From the NCBI RefSeq assembly GCF_003597395.2, contig NC_133778.1, forward strand, positions 16,082,025 to 16,146,024: a stretch of 64,000 bases of DNA. Reading direction: 5' to 3'. Position 1 is the first letter of the stretch, and each line of letters begins with the position of its first letter. Under the pieces are notes generated by a model that made no database searches, was not told where the DNA came from, and saw only the letters and a list, made by a program, of their open reading frames with translations. The DNA is from Chelonoidis abingdonii. Taxonomy: Eukaryota; Chordata; Testudines; Testudinidae. This document shows positions 11,108 through 22,044 of this stretch, piece after piece. The translations under genes and the position numbers were made by a program.

Positions 11108-11983
11108 TCATCTCTGAACTTGTTGAACCAGAGAATAATACGAAGCAAGGTGGTGGGACCGAGGACCAGGTATGCTGCACAACATATCCTGCTGGATGGT
11201 GCATGAGCAGGAAGGTGGCAGATGAAACCCTGAAGCTCTGGTAGAATGCGCGGTGATGTGGCTTGGGGAAATATGAGCCAAATCATAACAAGTGCGGATG
11301 CACGCCGTTACCCAAGATGAGATCCTCTGAGAGGAAACAGGTAGGCCTTTCATTCGGTCTGTTACCGCGACAAAGAGTTGGGGTGTTTTAGGAAAGGGTT
11401 TTGTCCGCTCAATATAAAATGCGAGCGCTCTACAGACGTCCAGGGAGTGCAATTGTTGCTCCCATCGCATTGAGTGTGGCTTCGGGAAGAAGACCAGGAG
11501 AAAGATGTCCTGGTTATCATGAAAGGCCAAAACCACCTTAGGGAGGAATGCCAGGTGTGATCGCAACTGCACCTTGTCCTTGTGGAACACAGTGTACAGT
11601 GGATCCACCGTAAGAGCCCTAAGCTTGGAGACTCGTCTGGCCGATGTAATGGCTACGAGGAAAGTCGTCTTCCAAGACAGGTATAGTAGTGAGCTGGTTG
11701 CTAACGGCTCGAATCGGGGAGACATAAGTCTGCTTAAAACCAGATTGAGGTCCCAGGTCGGGGCTGGGTGGTGTACTTGAGGGTATAAGCGCTCCAAGCC
11801 CTTGAGGAACCTCGAAACCATAGGGTGTGAGAACACGGAATAACCACCTTCGCCTGGGTGGAAGGTAGAGATGGCTGCCAAGTGTACCCTCAGTGATGAT
11901 ACTGCTAGGCTCTGCTGTTTGAGAGACCAGAGGTAGTCCAAAATAGAGGGGATCGAGACCTCAGTGGAAGTAAGATTAAGCAT
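11108..11983 (-). CDS. DIRS tyrosine recombinase (integrase), degraded 3' end
   Basis: This 291-codon frame is the recombinase that inserts the DIRS circle into DNA without a DDE integrase. Seen directly: an N-terminal SAM-like region (residues 10-70), the first catalytic arginine in TSARRVSKL (R116/R117) and the HxxR box HITAHSTRA (H246, R249). The final catalytic tyrosine should follow about 30 residues later; a YY pair lies near residue 283 but the expected context is lost, probably by a frameshift. It is upstream of the element's 3' terminus and downstream of RNase H, the normal DIRS order. A start is assigned by openness only. The protein is unlikely to be active as written. Confidence 0.8.
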   Translation of the reverse strand: MLNLTSTEVSIPSILDYLWSLKQQSLAVSSLRVHLAAISTFHPGEGGYSVFSHPMVSRFLKGLERLYPQVHHPAPTWDLNLVLSRLMSPRFEPLATSSLLYLSWKTTFLVAITSARRVSKLRALTVDPLYTVFHKDKVQLRSHLAFLPKVVLAFHDNQDIFLLVFFPKPHSMRWEQQLHSLDVCRALAFYIERTKPFPKTPQLFVAVTDRMKGLPVSSQRISSWVTACIRTCYDLAHISPSHITAHSTRASGFHLPPSCSCTIQQDMLCSIPGPRSHHLASYYSLVQQVQR

Positions 11984-12240
11984 TTAGCACCAGCAGGAGA
12001 AATGCTTCCACTTGGCTAGACACTTTGACCGGGTGGAAGGCTTCCTGCTACCCAGGAGAACTTGTCGTACTGATTCAGAGCAACGTAACTCTGACTGGTT
12101 TAGCCACGCAGCAGCCACGCCGTGAGGTGAAGAGCCTGCAGGTCTGGGTGGCAAAGCCTGCTGTGGTCCTGAGTTATGAGGTCTGGGTGGAGTGGCAGGG
12201 TAATTGGGTTGGCTATCGACAGGTCGAGCAATGTGGCATA

Positions 12241-12946
12241 TCAGTGCTGCCTGGGCCACGCTGGAGCGATCATGATGATGCGCGCTCTGTCCCTGTGGAG
12301 TTTTAGCAGGACCTTGTGAACCAGCAGGAACGTTGGAAAGGCATAAAGGAGCTGGCTCTTCCATGGCAGCAGGAAAGCGTCCGAGATCGATCCCGAGAAG
12401 AGACCTTGGAAGGAGCAGAACATCTGGCATTTCCTGTTCTTGCGGAAAGCGAGCAGGTCTATATGGGGAAATCCCCACTTCTGGAAAACAGAATGCATAA
12501 TGTCCGGGCGGATCGACCACTCGTGAGACAGGAAAGACCTGCTGAGTCGATTCACCAGACCGAATGCCTGGGAGAAAGGACGGTACCAGATCTATCCAGT
12601 GGGCTATGTAAAAGTCCCAGAGTTGGATGGCCTCCTGACAAAGGGGGAGGACCATGTCCCTCCCTGTTTGCTTATGTAGTACATGGCCATTGTGTTGTCT
12701 GTAAACACTGAGACACAACGGCCTTGCAACTGTTGCTGGAACGCCTGGCACGCCAGGTGGACTGCTCTCAGTTGTCGGACATTTATGTGTAATGCCAGCT
12801 CCTGAGATAACCAAAGGCCTTGAGTACGAAGGTGACCGAGGTGAGCACTCCAGCCGAGAGATGACGCGTCCGTCGTCAGGGACATTGAGGGTTGGGGCGG
12901 ATGGAATGTCATCCCTGCACACACCAGGGAGGGAGTTAGCCACCAT
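12241..12946 (-). pseudogene. DIRS RNase H and connection domain, frameshifted
   Basis: RNase H removes RNA from the RNA:DNA hybrid during reverse transcription. At 12604-12924 the frame shows the family landmarks: TTDASSLGWSAHLG (first Asp), HINVRQLRAV and VSVFTDNTMAMYYISKQGG (later Asp). In DIRS-4 the middle motif reads HINVRELRAV, so the catalytic Glu is Gln here. The downstream connection segment (HEWSIRPD..., then IDLLAFRKNRKC) is in another frame at 12241-12555. A second 320-codon frame across 11984-12946 is a shifted reading of the same gene. Confidence 0.75.
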
Positions 12947-12997
12947 TCTAGGGAGCCTAGGGTGCTCGGGGGAATGGTGACTATTGTGTCTATTGGG

Positions 12998-15900
12998 CAG
13001 GGCCGGCTTTAGAAAGTGCGGGGCCCAATTCGAACATTTTCGGCAGGGCCCTGGCAGGGATGACTAAAAAAAAAAAAAAAAAGTGTAATAAAAAGCCTTT
13101 CATTTCTTCCATGTATTGCTTACTTTCCATAACTATATAAATAATACAATTATATATTATGTACATTGCATCATATATGCTGTTGATTGCTTATTAATGA
13201 CCGCCATTTCACATGTGTGGGTCCCTGATAGGCGTTGGATGGGTGGGGAGGGCTGCGGTTGAAAAAGTGGAGGTGGCGCCCACTTAACTGCCATCGGCGT
13301 AGGAAGCCCAGCGATCTGAAGTTAACTGGGACCAATGCCGCGGATGGAAGTAGAGAGATGGTGGGAAGGAGGAGAGGGATCCTGGACCTGTAACTGGGTA
13401 TTGCGCTCTCAGGCACCTTCAAAAGTTCATCTTCATCCCAGGTGATTGGATGGCTTATTCTTGCGGGCGAAGCCTTGATTTTGGGCCTGCACGCTTTGGG
13501 GTCGGTATAGTCGGTCTTACGACCATCCGGTGTGCGGCTGCCGGCCGTAGCCAGAGTTTGCTGTCTTTGGTCAAGGCTAACAGAAGTAATTGGCGGTGGA
13601 GGGCTGGGGAACGGAAAGTCGGCACCTGTTGTTGGGGGACCTGGGCTCAATGGCGGCAGAATGCGATGCCGAAAGACGCATTTATGAGCCCTTTGTCCTC
13701 GAGGAGCTTTTGCCAAGTCTGGGGTCAGTCTTTTCAAAGAAAGGCCCCTTTATCCATCAATATCGCAAGTCGCTGAATGTATGACGCAAGCTCTGGTGAG
13801 GTTTGAAATACCTGAAGCGCATGAGATGCCGCCTCTGGCAACACCCAAGGCCAGAGTCCGGATGCTGAGTCCTGTGCAAGGCCATGAGGTCTTGTAGGGG
13901 AAGTTCGTGGCCAACCTTGTTCCTTCCGCGAAGAGGGAAAGCAAACTCTGTGGGTAGGGAGTCTTGAGGGAAGAAAGATCCGTAAGATTTACCACATCGC
14001 GGCCACGCTGGGGTGGCGTCAGGTAATAATATAGGCAGCCAAGGCCCGTTATAGATTTAGAGTGGCACATGTATATGCGAAGGCTTGGTTGAGTTGCCAC
14101 CGGACGGAGCTCTAGGGGGCCCCTGCGCAAGTACACCCTTGCGACCAGATGGTAGGTCCATTCCCTAGCTCCTTCGATTTCAGATGGTGCCGTGACTTGG
14201 CCATGAGGGGCGCTCCCCTCATTTAAGCAGACACTGGAACGACTAAGTGGAGCAGGAAGGAGATGATGGATCATGGACAAGACTTGGGCGTACCTGCTGA
14301 GGAGAGCACTCGATATATTACGCTCAGACTCCCCTGCCGCTGAGGATTGGGAAGTATGACTGGGGGACTGCCATATAGTATCAGCATTACTTTGGATGGT
14401 CCGGAATAAAACTAGAGGGCATCATGCCCGATAGATGATGTCCACGTTACGGTCCTCTACCTCGGGACCGGGTCCTCCCTCACCTGGAGGGTCATCATTG
14501 AGTGCTTCCTCCTTAGTGAGGTCCTGATGGCTCAGTCAGGGTCGTATTGGGAGGAGGGCCCGAGGAAGATGTTCCTGCCACCGGAGCCGGTCGATACTGG
14601 AGAAGAAAGGTAGAAATGGCCAGCTACGCGAGCGGTCCTGTGTGGCCTGCTTGCTCTTGGGCAACCTCTCTTGCTCCAGTGGAACCTGAAGTGCGCGGTG
14701 GGGTGAACTGGGCCTTCTGCGCGCGTTAGGTCGGAGGAAAGGGGATGGCTAACCGTTTGCCGGGTCTGAGCGACTCGGGTGGCTTTGATGAGACAGAGCG
14801 GTGGTACGGCCAGGTGTGGCGCAGAAAGACGCGAGATGGGTCTCTTGTCCTGGTCCTGGTCTGCGAGAGCACCGGGGGCACACTCTAGGAATCACGGTCC
14901 TGATGCAGTAAGGCGAGAGCGCGCGCGCTAGGACGACACTGAGATGTGGTGTCGGATGGCCATGGGGTGCTGAAAGGCGCCTGGGAAGAGTCCTGAGTGA
15001 GGCTGGCGTAGCCTAGAAGTCCTCGCTCCTTTTCTGTTCTCTGTGGTGGACTTGGGTGGCCTAGAAAGCCTTGAAATGGGCCGACACTATGCGTGTCGAG
15101 GTGAGGCACTAGGCAGGAGTCGTCACTCCTGTGGGTATTGCGACGTGTGGGTCCCGCTGCTCCTGCCCCGGTCATTGAATAAGATGTGCAGGGTTACTGC
15201 CCTGGAACTGCAAGGGTGCAGCAGTGGAACATGGGCTGGGTTGAGGCAGGGCACGGGGCTGATGGAGGTAGGATGTTCCTAGCTGCAGGCAGGCAAGGGG
15301 TGAGGGCTGGCGGAGACAGCGGGGTGTGGGGTGGGCTTGGCTTCAGGCAGGGCGCAGGGATGCAGCAGGAGTGTGGGAGGTGCTGGAGACGAGCAGTGGC
15401 AAGACTGGCTGGCTTCAGGAAGGGCTCGCAGGGGATGCAGCAGGAGTTGGGAGGCTGGAGACAGAGCAGTGCGGAACTGGGGCGTTCAGGCAGGGGAGTG
15501 CAGCGGGATTGGGGGAGACAGGCAAGGGTGGTTTGGGCTGGGCATGGCAAGGGTGTGGCGGGCTGGTGCGGAGCAGGGTGTGGCAGGGGTGGCTGGAGAC
15601 AGGGCAGGGGGTTTGGCAGGGCTGGCTGTTGGGCATCGGGGTGCAGAGCTGGCTGGCAGGGCGCAGGGGGCAGGGCTGGTGCGGGCAGGACAGGGATGCA
15701 GCAGAAGGCAGCTGGAGCCCCCGCCCTTTAAAATAACCCCCACCAAGCTCCCATTAAAATCCCAGGCTCTGGGTTATTTAAAAAGGCCCAGGAGCTCCCC
15801 TGCCTCTGCCCGCCCGGACCTTTTAAAATAGCAGAGGGAGCCTGGAGAATAACATGGGAAGCGGCGGGGACCCGGAGCTGATATTAAAGGACGGAGGGCA

Positions 15901-16218
15901 GAGGCAGCTGGAGCCTGGCCCTTTAAAATAGCCTCAGAGCCCTCGCTAATCCAGGGCTTTGGGCTATTTAAAGGGCCTGGAGCTCCAGCCAGAAGAGTGG
16001 GGCTGCGGGGCAAGCTTGCCGCGCTCGAGGCGGGGCTCCAGCCAGGAGAGCAGGGCGGCTTTGCCGCGCTCCGGCGGGGCTCCAAGCCGGGAGAGGCGGG
16101 GCTGCGGGGCGGCTTTGCGCGCGCTCCAGCTGGAGCTCTGGGTTCTCGGTGCGGGACCCTATTAGGCGTGGGGCCCGGATTCCTGGGTATCGGCTGAATC
16201 GGCCTTCACAGCGGCCTG
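12998..16218. mobile_element. hAT-like element nested in DIRS-1, with internal DIRS fragment
   Basis: The left end CAGGGCCGGCTTTAGAAAGT and the diverged right end (GGCTGAATCGGCCTTCACAGCGGCCTG) are inverted. They are flanked by a perfect 8-bp duplication CTATTGGG (12990-12997 and 16219-16226), the target-site size of hAT transposons. DIRS coding sequence resumes on the right exactly where it broke off on the left. An A-rich tract follows the left end; G-rich DNA (15190-15760) and GC-rich short repeats with TTTAAAATAGC (15725-15990) fill the right half. No transposase is seen. Confidence 0.75.
13218..15144 (-). pseudogene. Displaced DIRS gag/RT fragment inside the hAT-like element
   Basis: This stretch repeats DIRS sequence that also occurs elsewhere in DIRS-1: 13218-13440 matches about 17028-17280 (reverse transcriptase N-terminus) and 14170-15120 matches about 18780-19620 (gag). 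No DIRS terminus is present at either end. Both edges sit at the same 11-bp string GTGTGGGTCCC (13215-13225 and 15145-15155). Frames are broken. It is either a template-switch insertion or an assembly fault. Confidence 0.6.
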
Positions 16219-18773
16219 CTATTGGGTCCTAGCCCGGGTAAGTATACCGAGTTGAGCCAAACTTGGAGAGGAGGGAGGCAGAACCTGGCGTGATAGGTTA
16301 CACGGTATGTGACCCAGGAGACCGAGACAAGTGCGGAGCCAAGGTGTCGGATTCTGTAGAACCTGGATGATCTGCCATCACCTGAACCTAAGGCGGTGTG
16401 GTAAGCACGGTCGGCGCTGTTGGAGTCCAGGAAGCTCCATGAAGTCTAAACCTCCTGCGGGAACCAGAGTGGATGTCCTCATATGATGGCATCAGGCCTA
16501 GAACATGTGAATAGATCTGCCTAGACGATGCCACAGTGGAGTGACTTGTGTCTCTGGAGTCCCCTCGAATGAGCCAAATCAGTCCAGAATGGAAAACATG
16601 TATATGCCAGACATCGGGTGAGTAGGGGGTAGGCCAATGCACACTTATTGCGAAATCGCCTGTGGGGCTGTAAGAAAGGCCAAACGCAGACCGTAAACGG
16701 GAAGTCTGACAGGTTGGCTAAAAGTGAGGTAGTCCTGTGCAGAGAAACGAGCGATGTGGAAAGACGGCGATCCTTCATATCGAGGCGGCATAGCCAGAAT
16801 TCACGGATCTTCAGGACAGGATAAGGTCCCAGGGATACCATGCAGAACTTCAAACCTTATCATAGCCTGAGTGATCTTCGTGTCTAGATAGGTCTGAGAC
16901 CTCCTCGTACGTTGGGGATTAGGGAATAAGGGAAGTAAACCCTTTGCCCCTCGTCCATCGATATCTCCTCATAGTTCCTATGGCGAGGAGAGCATCTGCA
17001 CCTCTTGTAAGAGGAATTGCTCATGAAGAAGGGTCCCTGAAGAGGGACTAAGCGTTGGAAGGGTGGAAGGCGGGTTGAAATAAATTGGAAGGTGGCACCC
17101 ATACCCCATCGTGCGTAGGACCAGCGATCTGAAGTTACTGGGACCATGACCGGGAGGAATATGGAGAATGGTGGTGGCAGAAGGGAGGCAGAGTGGGATC
17201 CTGGCCTGTACCTGGTATTACTCGCCCTCAGCGAACTTCTCAGGACGCTCCCGGGCATAGGCACCTCTTCAAAAGTCTTCATCTTTGCAGTAGGATCCAC
17301 AAAGACGTAACGGTGGTCTGGGTTTGCCAGTGCGGGACATTTGATTTTGGCGTTGTGGGACTGGGTGACTGAACCGGGCGGCACGGTCCGAGGTGGTCTG
17401 GTAGACGACCATCAGGACCCAAGGAGGGGCAAAATCAAGGGGCCTTCCGCCCGCCAAAATCCAAGGTCCACGCGAAAATAAAACCACACCCACCCTCGGG
17501 ACTGAAGATGAACTTTTGAAGTGCGCTGAGGGCAATATCCAGTTACAGCCAGGATCCCTCTCCGTCCCTTCTCCACCATCTCTACTACTTCCTCCCGGCA
17601 TGGTCCCTAGTTACTTCAGATCGCTGGGTCCTAACGCACGATGGAGTATGGGTGCCACCTCCAATTTATTTCAACGCGCGCCCTCCCCCTCCAACGTATC
17701 CCTCTTCAGGGACCCCTCTCATGAGCATTCCTTTACAAAGAGGTGCAGTGCTCCTCGCCATAGGAACTATAGAGGAGAATATCGATGACGAAAGGGGCAA
17801 AGGGTTTTACTCCCGTTATTTCTAACCCAGTCGAGGGAGGTCTCAGGAACCTATCTTAGACCTGCGAAGAACTCAACTCAGTTTAGGATAAAGTTGAAAT
17901 TCGCATGGTATCGCCTGGGACGCATTATCCGTCCTTTGGGATCCTGGACGACTGGTATGGCCGCCCTCGATATGAAGGACGGCGTACTTTCAGAAAAAAA
18001 AAAAAACATCGCCGTCTTCCTCGCACAGGAGATACCTCCCTTTTGGTAGCAACCGTCAGCATCCAGTTTTACGGTCCTGCCTTTTTTTTTTTTGGGGTTT
18101 TTGTTTGGCCTTTCTACAGCCCCAAGGGTATTACAGTGTATGGGCCTAGTTTGCCGCTACCTCCGGCCGATGTGGATACACATTTTTCCATATCCTGGAT
18201 GATTGGCTCATCCGAGGGCTCAGACAGCAGAGTCACTCACCATGGGGCCATCGTCAAGGGACCTATTACATGGCTAGACCGCTGATGATCAACTTAGAAA
18301 AATCACTCTGGTTCCCACGCAAAGGGTATAGACTTCATAAGGAGCTATCCTAGACTCCAATCTAGCAGAGCCTGCTTACCACAGCCGCGTTTCAGGTGAT
18401 GGCAGCAATGCATACCAAGTCTACAGAATTTCCGGGGACGACCTGGGCTCCCTTGTCTCGGTCTCCTGGGTCACATAACCGTGTAACCAAACGCAGGTTC
18501 TGCCTCCCTCCTACTCCAAGTTTGGGCTAACTCGGGTATACTACCGCGGGCAGGGACCAATTTAGGGCAGGCCGGCTTGAGGCCGATTCAGCCGATCCCA
18601 GGAATCGGCCCCACGCTAATAGGGTCCGCACCGAGAACCAGAGCTCCAGCCTGGAGCGCGGCAAGCCGCCCCGCAAGCCCGCTCATCCGCTGAGCCCGGC
18701 CGGAAGCGCGCAAGCCGCCTGTCTCCTGGCTGGAGTCCCCCGCCCGGAAGCGCGGCAAGCTGCCCTCGCAGCC
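15995..18773. repeat. Long palindrome within DIRS-1
   Basis: Left arm about 15995-17390 (hAT end then DIRS reverse transcriptase) is repeated in reverse complement at about 17465-18773. Matching landmarks include GGGTCACATAACCGTGTAAC (right) against TTACACGGTATGTGACCC (left) and GGTCCGCACCGAGAACC against GGTTCTCGGTGCGGGACC. The arms differ by many single-base indels. DIRS gag continues in normal orientation after 18773. Confidence 0.75.
16225..17390 (-). pseudogene. DIRS-1 reverse transcriptase remnant
   Basis: By position and similarity to DIRS-4 (55900-56960) this is the reverse transcriptase palm and fingers. Readable pieces on the minus strand include NVRGGLRPI near 16890 (motif before the palm) and a degraded palm near 16760-16830. 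Indels fragment it into frames under 170 codons. A second, inverted copy lies at 17465-18560. Confidence 0.6.
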
Positions 18774-19690
18774 CTAGCCTCCTTCGATTTCAGGGCTGGT
18801 GCCTGCTGGCCATGGCGCTCCCTCTCATTAACAGACTGGACGACTAGTGAGCAGGAAGGAGGATGGACATACAAGTACTCGTACCCTTTAGAGAGCACCA
18901 TATATTTACGCTCAACTCCCCTGGCCGCAGGAGGGATAGAGGCTGGGGACTGCCATATAGTATCAGCATTCACTTGGATGGTCCGAATAAACAGTAGGGC
19001 ATCTGCCGATAGAATGTCCACTACCGGGTCCTCTACCTCCGGGACCTCCTCCACCTGGAGGTTCATATTGAGTGCTTCCCTCCTTAGGAGGTCCTGATGG
19101 GCTCTCAGGTCGATTGGAGGAGGGCCCGAGGAAGATGTTCCTGCCACCGCCTCATCTGGAGAAGAAGAGGAGATGCCAGCTACCAGCGGGTCCTGTGTGG
19201 CCTGTTGCTCTTGGGCAACCTCCTGCTCCAGTGGAACCTGGAAGTCCGGTGGGTGAACTGGGCCTTCCTCCACGTAGTCGGAGGGGGATGGCTAACCGTT
19301 GCCTCTGGCACTCGGTGCTTTGATGAGACAGAGCGGTGGTACGCCCAAGGTGTCCAGAAAGACCAGATGGGGTCCTTGGTCCTGGTCCTGGGTCTCTTGG
19401 AAGACTCTGGTGGGCACATCAGAATCACGGTCCTGAGCATAAGAGCTGTCCGCGTGGGACGACACTGATGTGTGTCTGGATGGCCATGGAGGTGCTGAAA
19501 GGCCCTGGGAAGAGTCTCTGAGGAGCTGCTTTAGCCTAAAGTCTCGCTCCTTTTCTGTTCTCGGCCTAAAAGCCTTGCAAATGCGACACTTATCTGTCAG
19601 GTGAGGCACTTAAGGCAGGAGTCGTGTGGATCTTCTGTCGGCATCGGCTTATGACAGGCCGAGCACGGTTTGAAACCCGGTGAACCAGGC
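18683..19690 (-). pseudogene. DIRS-1 gag-like protein, frameshifted
   Basis: Two frames together match the gag of DIRS-4. The N-terminal part (19292-19609) shows DKCRICKAFRPRTEKERDFR and the serine-rich middle; the C-terminal part (18683-19273) shows PPIDLRAHQDLLRREALNMN and RGVERKYMVLSKGYEYLYVH. The arginine/serine-rich middle of DIRS-4 is mostly deleted. The protein should bind and package element RNA; that role is inferred from position. The far C-terminus runs into the palindrome and is not gag. Confidence 0.7.
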
Positions 19691-20083
19691 ATGAGCCCCG
19701 GCACTGGGTGTGGGGAAGGGGCTAATCCCCGAACCCCTCTTAACTATACACTAACTATTAACAATAAAAATTAACTATAACTATATAACTTTGAATTATA
19801 TACACAACAAAATAACTAGAGAACTACGAGTAGCTAGGGGAATGGAGGTCAGTAAAACCGCACTCCACTGTTCCAACGACCGACATGGGCGGTAAGAAGG
19901 AACGGAGGGGTGGTTGGGTCGGCAGGGGTATATATCTGGCGCCATGGTGGCGCCACTCAAAGGGGCGCCCAGACGACCCACTGAGTGTTGCTAGGGTAAA
20001 AATCTTCCGACGAACATGCACGCAGTGAGCGCACACCTAACTGGAATGGATATGAGCAAGCACTTGAAGAAGAATACTTGTGA

Positions 20084-20790
20084 CCAAAGTTCTTGCTCTT
20101 GCCACCTATATAGAAAATGGTTTCCTAAAGAATGAAAAGACAGTGGCTGTTTCTCCTGACTTGATGACAGCATATGATATCGTCTGGCACGTTGGCTTGC
20201 TGGTCAAGATGTCAAAGATGTTACTTTGATGTATTGTTATGGCTACAGAAATGAGGCTTCAAAACAGATAGTTCCAAGCACTGCTAGGAAATAAACTGAG
20301 CATCTGAAGGATCCAGAAGAACTAGCTCCCTCAGAGATCTGTTCTTGCCCTATTTTCTAACATGTTTTCAAATGACCTGTCTCCAACAATGTCCAGGCCA
20401 CTCAAGTATGCAGACAACATCTGCGTAGCCTCAAGGGACAGAAATTTAAAAAAGATTAAGGACAACCTGATCCAAGATATGGCAGCTATCAATGGTGACT
20501 GTAAGAAGTGGAGACTTAAGTCCATTACATCAAAGACAATGTTGTCATGTTTGCCCTTCACAAGAATACAACGTCTTGAATGGTGAACAACTGGCACATG
20601 ACCAAAAGCCAGTGTATCTAGGAGTCACTTTAGCTTCCACACTTACCTATAAAAGGACTATATCACCAAGATAGCTCAGAAAAGTAACAGCAGAAATACA
20701 AACGTATTTAAGAGGCCAGGCTCAAGCTGAGGAGCTAACTCACAAACATGCACAGCTTGGCACTGACACTCTGCTATTCAGCTGGAGAAA
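20084..20790 (+). pseudogene. Non-LTR retrotransposon reverse transcriptase, 3' fragment
   Basis: Continuation of the element broken at 10685. Readable motifs on the plus strand are ATYIENGFLKNEKTVAV then LMTAYDIVWHVGLL (palm motif A region, normally AYDTVW), PLKYADNICVASRD (the DD box, here AD-N) and PVYLGVTLASTLTYKR near 20605. The last readable piece stops where DIRS-2 begins at about 20791. The catalytic DD is not intact and frames shift, so it is dead. Confidence 0.7.
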
Positions 20791-22015
20791 ACACGGTTAC
20801 TCACCTTTGTAACTGTTGTTCTTCGAGATGTGTTGCTCATATCCATTCCAGTTAGGTGTGCGCGCGCCGCGTGCACGTTCGTCGGAAGACTTTTACCCTA
20901 GCAACACTCACATGCCCAACGGCGTGTGCCGGGGAGCAGTCAGAGCATGGATTTCGACGGCCCTTTGTGGGACCGGATCAACCGGTGCGGCATCGTCGGT
21001 GCCTCGGTAGTGTGGGTGCGCGAGGGCGAATCCAACTGAGATGAAGTCTCTGGCTGCGGTGCCAGTGGCAAACGGAAAAGCGCAGGAGCAGGAAGCTCAA
21101 CCAACAGCGCGTGCCGGGGAGCGTCAGGCACTGGGTCGACGGCCCTTGTGGACAGGTGCGACGGTGCAGACATTGTTGGTGCCGGCGGCAGGATCGTGCC
21201 GGGTGATCCGAGTTAGTTATGAGTCTCTGGCTGCGGTGCCGTTCGCATGGAGCAGCATGAGGCGAAGTCAACCCACAGCGCATGCCGGGGAGCAGTCAGA
21301 GCCCGGATCGACGGCCCTTTGTGGGACGGGTCGACGGTGCGACGTGTTGGTGCCGGGGCAGGTGCGGGTGATCTGATTACACACGAGCTCTCTAGGCTGC
21401 GGTGCAGTTGGCACAGAAGGCAGCGAGCGACAGCGGAGCTCAAACACGGCGCGTGCCGGGGAGCTTGTCGACACCTGGCAAGAGGAGTCGTGGGCTTCTT
21501 CACCTCAGAGAGATGGAGTGGTGTGCGAGTCGACTTCGGTGCGGCAACGGCCGTGCCAAGCGGGGTCCGGTGCGAGAGGCGCGGTCTGTCCGCCAAGTTA
21601 GCCCGGCTTGTGTAGAGGTGGAGGGAAAATGAAGTGCCGCTCCATGGGTTTTCGGCTGAAACCGCCATGCAAATGGGGCATTATCTGCGATGCAATCCCC
21701 CGAGGCACGTAAACAGGAGTCGCTGTATGGAATCTCCTGTCTAGCATACGCCGGAGGCCGGCCAAGCACGGACTAAGAACTGGTTTTTGAGCCGGGCATG
21801 GCTCGGGCATGGTTGCAGGGAAGGGGCGACCTCCCCGAACCCCGCTAACTATCACTAAACTAGCGATAAGAAAAAAACGTACAGGATTGTAACAGTCTAA
21901 CTGTAACACAAGAACTACGAGTAGCTGGGACGCGGAGGTCAGCTAAGCTGCGCCTCGCACTGTTCCAAAGACCGACACGGGTGGTAAGAGGAACTGAGGG
22001 GACGGCTGGTCGTCA
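20791..22015 (-). mobile_element. DIRS-2: short internally deleted DIRS copy
   Basis: It starts with the same terminus as DIRS-1 (CACGGTTACTCACCTTTGTAA then TGTTGCTCATATCCATTCC) and ends with gag 5' DNA equal to 59340-59640 of DIRS-4 (CCCCGAGGCAC, CGTAAACAGGAGTCG). The pol and recombinase genes are absent. The right terminus is cut by the N gap. Tandem repeats fill the middle. Confidence 0.7.
20917..21480. repeat. ~175-bp tandem repeats in DIRS-2
   Basis: The block GCGTGCCGGGGAGC...GACGGCCCTTTGTGGGAC...TCTCTGGCTGCGGTGC recurs with starts near 20917, 21101, 21275 and 21446, that is spacings of 184, 174 and 171 bp. It corresponds to the gag region that in DIRS-4 encodes repetitive Arg/Ser/His-rich sequence. 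Confidence 0.7.
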
Positions 22016-22040
22016 NNNNNNNNNNNNNNNNNNNNNNNNN
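22016..22040. other. Assembly gap (25 N)
   Basis: Twenty-five N bases join DIRS-2 to the end of gamma-crystallin exon 2 of copy C. The true distance and order across this point are unknown. Confidence 0.99.
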
Positions 22041-22044
22041 GCAC

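Larger units (their letters stand above)
10686..20074 (-). mobile_element. DIRS-1: DIRS-type tyrosine-recombinase retrotransposon
   Basis: On the minus strand the order is gag (about 19690-18683), reverse transcriptase/RNase H, then tyrosine recombinase (11983-11108), as in DIRS elements. The left end carries TGCTCATATCCATTCCAGTTAGGTG and the right end its reverse complement, ending CACTTGAAGAAGAA. No LTRs are seen. The interior is disturbed by a nested hAT-like element (12998-16218) and a palindrome (15995-18773). It lies inside a non-LTR element. Frameshifts in every gene make this copy non-functional as written; some may be assembly errors. Confidence 0.85.

Noticed and set aside
11984..12946. 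320-codon frame as a separate protein
   Set aside because: It overlaps the true RNase H frames (12604-12924, 12241-12555) in another register; only pieces resemble DIRS pol.
15186..15831. Long glycine/alanine-rich open frames
   Set aside because: They come from G-rich hAT core DNA and are open in several frames on both strands; no domain or codon bias.
20917..21480. CRISPR-like or satellite array
   Set aside because: Units are ~175 bp without spacers and lie between DIRS ends; eukaryotic tandem repeat.
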